Below are positions 1-5,289 of a stretch of DNA of 5,441 bases, piece by piece (the first letter of the stretch is position 1; every line of letters starts with the position of its first letter). The stretch is from Prolixibacteraceae bacterium (GTDB taxonomy: Bacteria; Bacteroidota; Bacteroidia; Bacteroidales; Prolixibacteraceae): positions 1 to 5,441 of the forward strand of contig JACMKG010000160.1 of assembly GCA_014380255.1 (NCBI GenBank). Reading direction: 5' to 3'. A program made the translations under genes and the position numbers. Below the pieces are notes generated by a model. It was given only the letters and a program-made list of their open reading frames with translations, made no database searches and had not been told where the DNA came from.

Positions 1-160
1 CAACACCAACATTCTTACCCGGATGGTAAACCGTACCACGTTGACGTACGATAATGTTACCTGAGATAGCTGCCTGGCCACCATATATTTTTACTCCAAG
101 ACGTTTGCTTTGCGAGTCTCTACCAGTCTTTAAGCTACCTTCTCATTTTTTTTGTGCCAT
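1..160 (-). CDS. rpmA: 50S ribosomal protein L27, 5' part only, interrupted by in-frame TGA at codon 6
   Basis: Reading leftward from ATG at 160-158 gives MAQKK, a TGA stop (143-145), then [20 protein letters not shown] and on through [20 protein letters not shown] and PGKNVGV to the window edge, where the gene continues. This aligns without gaps to the L27 family (MAHKKG-GS-NGRDS-SKRLGVK-GGQ). The TGA falls on the family's conserved Gly6, so one base change from GGA explains it. L27 lies near the peptidyl-transferase centre of the 50S subunit and its N-terminal tail reaches towards the tRNA acceptor ends. Codons 7-53 contain no ATG, GTG or TTG, so no ordinary downstream restart is visible. 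Identity as rpmA is certain; its functional state is not. It follows rplU on the same strand, the usual rplU-rpmA order, but the gap of 121 bases is longer than usual and is filled by a heptad repeat element. Confidence 0.9.
143..145 (-). other. In-frame TGA at codon 6 of rpmA (expected glycine)
   Basis: The plus strand reads tca at 143-145, which is TGA in the rpmA frame. It directly follows an A8 run (plus-strand T8, 146-153). Deleting one A leads to a TAA four codons after the run; adding one A leads to a TAG three codons after it. Homopolymer miscounting or slippage by one base therefore does not restore the frame, and a substitution (GGA to TGA) fits best. Confidence 0.85.
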
Positions 161-189
161 ATAAAATGTATTAAGAGTTATTAGTTTTA

Positions 190-281
190 AGAAGTTAGAA
201 GTTAGAAGTTAGAAATTAGAAGTCAGAATTGAATTTTATTTCGTACTTCGTACTTCTTACTTCGTACTTCTTATTTCGTAC
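190..281. repeat. Heptad-armed inverted element 1 (between rplU and rpmA)
   Basis: The left arm (190-231) is six tandem heptads: AGAAGTT three times, then AGAAATT, AGAAGTC and AGAATTG. The right arm (240-281) is six tandem heptads: TTCGTAC, TTCGTAC, TTCTTAC, TTCGTAC, TTCTTAT, TTCGTAC. An 8-base AT-rich spacer separates them. In the same phase the left unit is GTTAGAA on the plus strand and the right unit is GTACGAA or GTAAGAA on the minus strand, so the arms are inverted copies matching at 5-6 of 7 positions. The right arm ends at the base next to the rplU stop codon (282-284). In the minus-strand transcript the arms could fold into a long imperfect hairpin between the two ribosomal protein genes. 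Confidence 0.85.
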
Positions 282-584
282 TTAAGCAATTTCGTTGATC
301 CTGATTTTTGTATAGTGAGTACGATGACCGTGTTTTTTACGGAAGCCTTTTCTTCTTTTCATTTTAAAGGCAATTACTTTGTCGCCCTGAACATGCTCTA
401 CGATCTCTGCTTTAATGGTTGCTTTCAGATCTCCACCAACAGATAATTTTCCATCAGCATTCGTAAGCATTACATCAGCAAATTCAATTGCATCACCTGC
501 ATCACCTGCAACATGCGGTACAAATAATGTCTGGTCTTTCTGAACCCTGAATTGCTGGCCGGCTATTTTTACTATTGCGAACAT
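282..584 (-). CDS. rplU: 50S ribosomal protein L21
   Basis: The 100-residue product matches the length of bacterial L21 (about 100-105). It opens with MFAIVKIAGQQFRVQKDQ, the typical L21 beta strand containing the GxQ(F/Y)RV motif, and ends with the basic rRNA-binding signature FKMKRRKGFRKKHGHRTHYT followed by KIRI. L21 binds 23S rRNA and is an early assembly protein of the 50S subunit. The ATG at 584 is chosen because the family starts at this position and a good promoter lies just upstream, giving a leader of roughly 17-20 bases. No Shine-Dalgarno sequence is visible, which is normal in Bacteroidetes. The gene is first in the rplU-rpmA pair. It ends in TAA, and the heptad array begins at the next base. 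Confidence 0.97.
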   Translation of the reverse strand: MFAIVKIAGQQFRVQKDQTLFVPHVAGDAGDAIEFADVMLTNADGKLSVGGDLKATIKAEIVEHVQGDKVIAFKMKRRKGFRKKHGHRTHYTKIRINEIA

Positions 585-599
585 AAATTTTCTAAAATT

Positions 600-637
600 A
601 GGACCGCAAAGGTAAGGGTTTGAACTTGATTGTCAAG
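600..637 (-). promoter_or_regulatory. Bacteroidetes-type promoter for rplU-rpmA
   Basis: On the minus strand the -7 element reads TACCTTTG (607-614), a full match to TAnnTTTG. The -33 element is CTTG (634-637), one mismatch from TTTG, with TTG at 634-636 exactly 19 bases upstream of the -7 box. Transcription would start near 600-602, about 17 bases before the rplU ATG. An A8 tract (652-659 on the plus strand as T8) lies just upstream of the -33 box and could act as an AT-rich upstream element. Confidence 0.75.
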
Positions 638-646
638 CCTGGCAGC

Positions 647-662
647 GCTAATTTTTTTTAGC
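647..662. repeat. Short AT inverted repeat between divergent promoters
   Basis: GCTAA (647-651) and TTAGC (658-662) are perfect inverted 5-mers around six T. Because it sits upstream of the rplU -33 box and is followed by no transcribed gene end, it is more likely part of an A-tract than a terminator. Confidence 0.3.
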
Positions 663-799
663 CGTCGCCCGTCCACCGTCCACCGCCCACCATGACGGAA
701 ATACAGTGACTGTTTTGGAAGGAGTAGTGTCTACGACCCAGTCGACCGCAATATCATAAGCCGTTTTCGATGGACAGTCGACGGTCGACGGTTCGACGG
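662..799. repeat. Heptad-armed inverted element 2 (between rplU and the GH3 gene)
   Basis: The left arm (662-689) is four tandem heptads: CCGTCGC, CCGTCCA, CCGTCCA, CCGCCCA. The right arm (771-799) is TGGACAG, TCGACGG, TCGACGG and an 8-base TTCGACGG. On the minus strand the right units read CCGTCGA and CTGTCCA, so the arms are inverted versions of one unit with about 6 of 7 matches. The 81-base spacer (690-770) contains a perfect small palindrome, ACAGT-G-ACTGT (703-713), and no open frame of note. The arms are strikingly GC-rich compared with the neighbouring genes. The right arm ends three bases before the -33 TTTG of the GH3 promoter. Confidence 0.8.
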
Positions 800-801
800 T
801 T

Positions 802-840
802 TTTGCGCATTTCCCGAATTGATGTAGGTTTGTTCCATAA
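802..840 (+). promoter_or_regulatory. Bacteroidetes-type promoter for the GH3 gene
   Basis: The -33 element TTTG (802-805) and the -7 element TAGGTTTG (825-832) both match the Bacteroidetes consensus exactly and are separated by 19 bases, the same spacing as in the rplU promoter. The start of transcription would fall near 838-840, leaving a leader of about 18 bases before the ATG at 857. GAGG at 851-854 is only two bases from the ATG, too close to serve as a good ribosome binding site. Confidence 0.72.
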
Positions 841-856
841 CGATTGAAACGAGGTT

Positions 857-2350
857 ATGAAGATCAAATCATTGCTGGCAAAACCCTTTGCCAATTATAT
901 ATATAAAGGTATCAGGAAAGGAGTAGGTACAGCGATACAAGACCAGGAGGCGATCCTTAAAGAGCTTATTAAAGTGGGAAAAATCACCGAGTTTGGTAAT
1001 GAACACCACTTTAAAGATGTGAGCAGCTACGAAAGTTTCAGCCAGGCGGTTCCTATCCGTGACTATGAGGCATTCAAGGGATATATTGATAGAATTAAGG
1101 AAGGAAAACACAATGTGTTGTGGAAAGGCCTGCCCATCTATCTTGCAAAAACCTCCGGTACTACGAGCGGGGTGAAATATATCCCTATATCCAAGGATTC
1201 CATCTCGAATCATATTAATACGGCCCGTAACGCCCTGCTTTGTTACATAGCGGAGTCGGGTAATTCAGCTTTCACGAACGGAAAAATGATCTTTTTATCC
1301 GGATCACCTGAATTAGAGAGAGTTGGAGGCATCCCTACCGGTCGTTTGAGCGGTATTGTGAATCATCATGTTCCGAACTACCTGCGGAGTAACCAGTTGC
1401 CTTCTTATGAAACCAACTGCATTGATGATTGGGAAACAAAGCTGGACAAAATTGTAGAAGAGACAACCGGGCAGGATATGGCACTCATCAGCGGCATTCC
1501 TCCCTGGATGCAGATGTATTTTGACAGGCTGATACAAGTGAAGAATAAAAAGATCGGTGAAATATTTCCAAACTTCTCAGTAATGGTGCATGGGGGCGTA
1601 AATTTCGAGCCCTACAAAGCCCGGTTATTTGAAAGTATCGGACGACCGGTTGGCTGTATAGAAACTTTTCCTGCTTCCGAAGGCTTCATCGCCTTCCAGG
1701 ATTCAACAAAGGAAGAAGGACTTTTGTTAAATACCAATAGCGGGATTTTCTTCGAGTTTATTCCCGCTGCTGAAATTTTTAATGAAAACCCAGGGCGGCT
1801 TTCCTTAAAAGATGTAAAGGCCGGGGAGAACTATGCACTCATTATTAATAACAATGCAGGACTCTGGGGTTATAATATAGGTGATACCATCAAATTCGTT
1901 TCTACCAATCCGTATCGCATTTCAGTGACAGGTAGGATCAAACATTTCATTTCAGCATTTGGAGAGCATGTAATTGGTGAAGAAGTGGAATATAGCCTGA
2001 TGAAGGCCGCAGGTGAAGAAGGTGTTCATATAACCGAGTTTACCGTAGCGCCGCTGATTCAGAATGGAGATGGGAAGTCGTACCATGAATGGTTCATCGA
2101 ATTTGAAAATATGCCTGAGAACATAGAGCGGTTTGCTAATAAAATAGACAACAATCTCCGCCAAAAGAATATTTATTACGATGACCTTATTACGGGAAAT
2201 ATTCTGTTGCCCTTACATATCAGGGCTGTTAAAAAAAATGGATTCATTGATTACATGAAATCTGTCGGTAAATTGGGTGGACAAAACAAGGTGCCGCGTT
2301 TAAGCAATGATCGCAAACTGGCAGAAGATCTGGAAAAATATATTGCATAG
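857..2350 (+). CDS. GH3 auxin-responsive promoter family protein (ANL-type acyl-adenylating enzyme), substrate unknown
   Basis: The 497-residue protein belongs to the GH3 family, adenylate-forming enzymes of the ANL superfamily. In plants these join amino acids to jasmonate, auxin or similar acids through an acyl-AMP intermediate. Visible landmarks are the phosphate-binding loop TSGTTSGVKYIPIS (residues 99-112), the ASEG core (273-276) that replaces the acyl-adenylate motif of other ANL enzymes, YNIGD with the ribose-binding Asp (339-343), the GR hinge (359-360) before the C-terminal domain, and KLGGQNKVPRL near the end (472-482) with a candidate catalytic lysine. No signal peptide or membrane segment is seen, so it is probably cytoplasmic. 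The length is normal for bacterial members, and all nucleotide-binding motifs look intact, so activity is expected. What it activates, and whether it transfers the acyl group to an amine, cannot be told from sequence. It has its own promoter, ends in TAG, and is followed by a palindrome before dxr. Confidence 0.88.
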   Translation: MKIKSLLAKPFANYIYKGIRKGVGTAIQDQEAILKELIKVGKITEFGNEHHFKDVSSYESFSQAVPIRDYEAFKGYIDRIKEGKHNVLWKGLPIYLAKTSGTTSGVKYIPISKDSISNHINTARNALLCYIAESGNSAFTNGKMIFLSGSPELERVGGIPTGRLSGIVNHHVPNYLRSNQLPSYETNCIDDWETKLDKIVEETTGQDMALISGIPPWMQMYFDRLIQVKNKKIGEIFPNFSVMVHGGVNFEPYKARLFESIGRPVGCIETFPASEGFIAFQDSTKEEGLLLNTNSGIFFEFIPAAEIFNENPGRLSLKDVKAGENYALIINNNAGLWGYNIGDTIKFVSTNPYRISVTGRIKHFISAFGEHVIGEEVEYSLMKAAGEEGVHITEFTVAPLIQNGDGKSYHEWFIEFENMPENIERFANKIDNNLRQKNIYYDDLITGNILLPLHIRAVKKNGFIDYMKSVGKLGGQNKVPRLSNDRKLAEDLEKYIA

Positions 2351-2360
2351 TTTTGCCTTC

Positions 2361-2408
2361 CGGGTATGCCATACCTGACAGGTATGGCATACCTGATCAC
2401 AATTTTTT
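2361..2408 (+). terminator. Possible intrinsic terminator after the GH3 gene
   Basis: The palindromic hairpin is followed by TTTTTT at 2403-2408. The T run is about ten bases away from the base of the stem, farther than in a standard intrinsic terminator, so termination here would be partial at best and GH3 transcription could read through into dxr. Confidence 0.35.
2363..2393. repeat. 31-bp perfect palindrome between GH3 gene and dxr
   Basis: GGTATGCCATACCTG (2363-2377) and CAGGTATGGCATACC (2379-2393) are exact reverse complements around one A. As RNA this gives a 13-bp stem with loop UGACA. The flanks add a C-G pair (2361/2395) after a G-U pair. Each arm is itself nearly palindromic (GGTATG-C-CATACC). 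Its perfection and inner symmetry suggest an intergenic palindromic repeat or binding site rather than a plain terminator. Confidence 0.85.
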
Positions 2409-2443
2409 ATTATGAAACCTGTAATTTCTTTTCTTTGTAATTC

Positions 2444-3613
2444 ATGTCAAATAGCTTTCCCGTAAAAAGAATAGCCATTTTTGGTTCTACTGGTTCAATC
2501 GGTACGCAGGCTTTGGAGGTAATAGCAGCAAATTCCTCATTATTCTCCGTAGAAATTCTTACAGCGCAAAACAACGACTCGTTATTGATCCAGCAGGGTT
2601 TGAAATTCAATCCCAATATTATTGTAATAGGCGATGAAAGGAAGTACCAGAAAGTAAAGGATGCATTCGCCAAAACGGATACCAAGGTTTTTGCCGGGGA
2701 AAAGGCGCTGGAAGAAGTGGCAGCCATGGATTGTTATGATATTTTACTGGCAGCCATTGTGGGTTTTGCAGGGCTAAAACCCACACTGAAGGCGATAGAA
2801 TCCGGAAAAGCAGTAGCACTTGCCAATAAAGAGACGCTGGTAGTAGCGGGTGATATCGTGATGCAGAAGGCTGTCGAAAACAAAGCCCCGATCATTCCGG
2901 TTGATTCAGAGCATTCGGCCATATTTCAATGCCTTGTTGGAGAAACAAGAAATCAGATCGAAAAGATTTACCTCACTGCATCGGGAGGTCCCTTTCTTGG
3001 AAAAAAACCGAATTACCTGGTGAATGTAAAACGAGATCATGCACTTCAGCACCCAAACTGGACGATGGGAGCGAAGATCACGATCGACTCAGCTACTTTA
3101 ATGAATAAGGGCCTTGAAATGATTGAAGCAAAATGGTTATTCAACCTGAAGCCGGATCAGATACAGGTTTTTATTCATCCACAAAGCATCATTCATAGTA
3201 TGGTTCAATTTGAAGACGGCAGCATTAAGGCCCAGATGGGTCTACCTGATATGAAGTTGCCCATTCAATATGCGCTTTCGTTTCCTCAACGGATCCCCAA
3301 CAAATTTCCACGCTACGATCTGAAAAAGCCGGCGCAATTAACTTTTGAAGACCCGGATATAAAAACGTTCCGTAATCTGTTATTGGCACAGGAAGCCTTA
3401 TTCAAAGGAGGGAATCTTCCCTGTGTATTAAATGCAGCCAATGAAATTGCTGTATTTGCTTTCTTGCGCAACCGTATCGGTTTCCTGGATATGACAGATC
3501 TCATCGAAAGAACCATGCATTACGTTCCATTCATAGAAAAGCCCACATTAGAAGAATATTTTGAAAGCGATGGAGAGGCCCGTAATTTTGCGGCTTCGTT
3601 AATAAAACTTTAA
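2444..3613 (+). CDS. dxr: 1-deoxy-D-xylulose 5-phosphate reductoisomerase
   Basis: This is the second enzyme of the MEP pathway. It rearranges and reduces DXP to 2-C-methyl-D-erythritol 4-phosphate using NADPH and a divalent metal in the cytoplasm. The 389 residues match the usual length. The N-terminal nucleotide fold has GSTGSIG at 14-20, followed by ALANKE (125-130). Metal and substrate residues are clear: DSEH (Asp154, Glu156), SGGPF (180-184), HPNWTMG (203-209), and MNKGLEMIEA, which carries Asn221, Lys222 and the third metal ligand Glu225. HPQSIIHSMVQF (245-256) is the flexible active-site loop region. All catalytic residues are present. The ATG at 2444 places GSTGSIG at the usual distance from the start; no Shine-Dalgarno sequence is seen. 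It lies 93 bases after the GH3 gene and 75 bases before rseP, on the same strand. Confidence 0.97.
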   Translation: MSNSFPVKRIAIFGSTGSIGTQALEVIAANSSLFSVEILTAQNNDSLLIQQGLKFNPNIIVIGDERKYQKVKDAFAKTDTKVFAGEKALEEVAAMDCYDILLAAIVGFAGLKPTLKAIESGKAVALANKETLVVAGDIVMQKAVENKAPIIPVDSEHSAIFQCLVGETRNQIEKIYLTASGGPFLGKKPNYLVNVKRDHALQHPNWTMGAKITIDSATLMNKGLEMIEAKWLFNLKPDQIQVFIHPQSIIHSMVQFEDGSIKAQMGLPDMKLPIQYALSFPQRIPNKFPRYDLKKPAQLTFEDPDIKTFRNLLLAQEALFKGGNLPCVLNAANEIAVFAFLRNRIGFLDMTDLIERTMHYVPFIEKPTLEEYFESDGEARNFAASLIKL

Positions 3614-3688
3614 TTTCCACGGGCGATAGGCAGAAAACAGGTTTTATAAGCTGCAGTCACTATTTTACACTTATCTGAATTTATTTAC

Positions 3689-5050
3689 ATGATTACATTG
3701 TTAGCGATTGATTGGGCGGTAGTGGGTATCAAGGCGGTTCAATTGATTTTATGTTTGTCAATACTGGTTGTTTTACATGAAATGGGACATTTTTTGCCGG
3801 CAAAATGGTTTAAATGCAGGGTTGAAAAATTTTACTTGTTTTTTGATCCCTGGTTTTCACTGGTAAAAAAGAAAATAGGCGAAACGGTTTACGGAATTGG
3901 CTGGTTACCATTGGGGGGATATGTAAAAATAGCTGGAATGGTGGATGAAAGCATGGATAAGGAGCAATTAAAACAACCCCCTCAACCATGGGAATTCCGG
4001 AGCAAGCCAGCCTGGCAAAGACTGATCATTATGATCGGTGGTGTTACCGTAAATCTTTTATTGGGTTTCTTTCTTTTCGCCATGATCTTATTTGTATGGG
4101 GCGAAGAATATCTGCCTGCCAAGAATTTAAAATACGGAATATATGTTGACAGTTCAGGACAGAAAATAGGCTTGCGTGATGGAGATAAGATTCTTAGTGT
4201 GAATGGAAAAGAAGCGGATAATTTTTATAAGATATCCGGCGAGATCATCTTAAACGAAGCCAAAACCATCCAGGTAGAGCGTGACGGGCAGAAAGTTGAT
4301 CTGAATGTTCCGGAGGGTACCATAAGAGGTTTGATCAAAAGAAAGGGCGAGCCGATTGCTTATCCGAAATTCCCTGCTGTAGTAGATAGTGTTGATTACA
4401 GTGTTGCGAAATTTGAAGAAGGCAAATTGCAGAAAGGAGATGAGATAATCGGTTTTAATGGCATGCCGATAAGCTCCTTTGTACAATTCAGTGATCTGAA
4501 AAGAGCGCATCCCAACGAATCCATAATGGTGACCGTCTTAAGAGGAAGAGATACGGTAACCGTTAAAGCGAAAACAGATGATAAAGCAAATATTGGATTC
4601 AGACCTGTTACTGAAGAAAAATTTCTGGAATATAAAAAGCGGCAGTATACTTTTTTTGAATCGCTTCCCGCCGGTGTTAGAAAGGGATGGAATACCCTGG
4701 TGATGAATGTGCAGAATTTTAAGTTACTATTCACATCCAAGGAAGTAAAAGCCAGTGAATCGTTGGGAAGTTTTTTGAGTATCGGCAATATGTTTGGTGC
4801 CCAATGGGATTGGGAACGTTTCTGGAGTATGACAGCATTATTAAGCATCGTGTTAGCGTTCATGAATATTCTCCCAATACCTGCCCTCGATGGTGGTCAT
4901 GTAATATTCACGTTGTATGAAATGATCACTGGCAGAAAACCCGGCGATAAATTCATGGAATACGCCCAGATGGTGGGAATGGCACTGCTGTTAGGACTTA
5001 TGGCATACGCTTTGGGATTAGATTTCTGGAGGTTTTTATTCAAAGGATAG
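3689..5050 (+). CDS. rseP: RIP metalloprotease RseP (site-2 protease family, two PDZ domains)
   Basis: This is a membrane-embedded zinc protease that cuts substrates within the lipid bilayer; in E. coli it cleaves the anti-sigma factor RseA after DegS. The 453-residue protein has the HEMGH zinc motif (30-34) in the first membrane helix, then GWLPLGGYVKIAGM (71-84), the membrane-associated beta hairpin of the family, and FRSKPAWQRLIIMIGGVTVN (103-122) leading into a second membrane helix. Two PDZ domains follow, around 150-215 (GLRDGDKILSVNG) and 225-305 (KLQKGDEIIGFNG). The third zinc ligand, Asp401, sits in NILPIPALDGGH (393-404), and a last hydrophobic segment lies near 426-445. All catalytic residues are intact. 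Substrates are unknown; in Bacteroidetes likely ones are anti-sigma factors or signal-peptide remnants. Probably co-transcribed with dxr, since no strong promoter or terminator is seen in the 75-base gap. Confidence 0.95.
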   Translation: MITLLAIDWAVVGIKAVQLILCLSILVVLHEMGHFLPAKWFKCRVEKFYLFFDPWFSLVKKKIGETVYGIGWLPLGGYVKIAGMVDESMDKEQLKQPPQPWEFRSKPAWQRLIIMIGGVTVNLLLGFFLFAMILFVWGEEYLPAKNLKYGIYVDSSGQKIGLRDGDKILSVNGKEADNFYKISGEIILNEAKTIQVERDGQKVDLNVPEGTIRGLIKRKGEPIAYPKFPAVVDSVDYSVAKFEEGKLQKGDEIIGFNGMPISSFVQFSDLKRAHPNESIMVTVLRGRDTVTVKAKTDDKANIGFRPVTEEKFLEYKKRQYTFFESLPAGVRKGWNTLVMNVQNFKLLFTSKEVKASESLGSFLSIGNMFGAQWDWERFWSMTALLSIVLAFMNILPIPALDGGHVIFTLYEMITGRKPGDKFMEYAQMVGMALLLGLMAYALGLDFWRFLFKG

Positions 5051-5283
5051 AGGTTGAAGTTTAAGGTTTAAAGTTTAAGGTTTAAAGTTGTTTCAGGTTA
5101 AGGGCTCGATAATTTATTAAGTTTATTATTAAATTTATAAGGAGAAGTTGTAAGCGCAGAATGCAGGAGCGAGCAGACAACCGAATTATCATTAATATGA
5201 ATTGTTAGATCAATTGCCTTCAATTTCTCCTGACTCTCACTAATAAGTACAAACTTTAAACTTTAAACCTGAAACTATAAACA
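5051..5283. repeat. Heptad-armed inverted element 3 (between rseP and ssrA)
   Basis: The left arm (5051-5092) is six heptads starting at the base after the rseP stop: AGGTTGA, AGTTTAA, GGTTTAA, AGTTTAA, GGTTTAA, AGTTGTT. The right arm (5249-5283) is five heptads: ACAAACT, TTAAACT, TTAAACC, TGAAACT, ATAAACA. The arms are inverted copies: 5064-5078 and 5256-5270 are a perfect 15-bp inverted repeat, and 5090-5099 with 5266-5275 a second 10-bp one. The 156-base spacer holds another imperfect inverted pair (GGAGAAGTTG at 5141, CAATTTCTCC at 5221, 9 of 10 matching). No coding frame is visible in it. The right arm stops six bases before the tmRNA 5' end. Confidence 0.85.
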
Positions 5284-5289
5284 TAACAA

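Noticed and set aside
143..145. TGA read as glycine by a changed genetic code
   Set aside because: About 1440 codons in four other genes contain no in-frame TGA, and all other signs point to Bacteroidetes, which use the standard bacterial code.
190..281. CRISPR array
   Set aside because: The units are 7 bp in direct tandem with no spacers between them and the arms are inverted, unlike CRISPR repeats of 23-47 bp with unique spacers.
869..1213. Minus-strand open frame of 114 codons opposite the GH3 gene
   Set aside because: It lies wholly inside a clear GH3 coding region, has no recognisable domain and no promoter; it is a shadow of the sense gene.
2403..2437. Promoter for dxr with a TTTCTTTG -7 box at 2430-2437
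   Set aside because: It has one mismatch in the -7 box, no TTTG at the right distance upstream, and would leave almost no leader before the ATG.
3634..3645. AAAAC-AG-GTTTT inverted repeat between dxr and rseP as a terminator
   Set aside because: The stem is only five AT-rich pairs and no T run follows; the rest of the 75-base gap shows nothing I can name.
4396..4863. Minus-strand open frame of 155 codons opposite rseP
   Set aside because: It is antisense to the second PDZ domain and following region of a well-conserved rseP, with cysteine- and serine-rich composition typical of a shadow frame.
5051..5283. MITE or insertion sequence with terminal inverted repeats
   Set aside because: The arms are low-complexity heptad arrays rather than fixed termini, no target-site duplication is evident, and no transposase is encoded; the same design recurs with different units elsewhere in the window.
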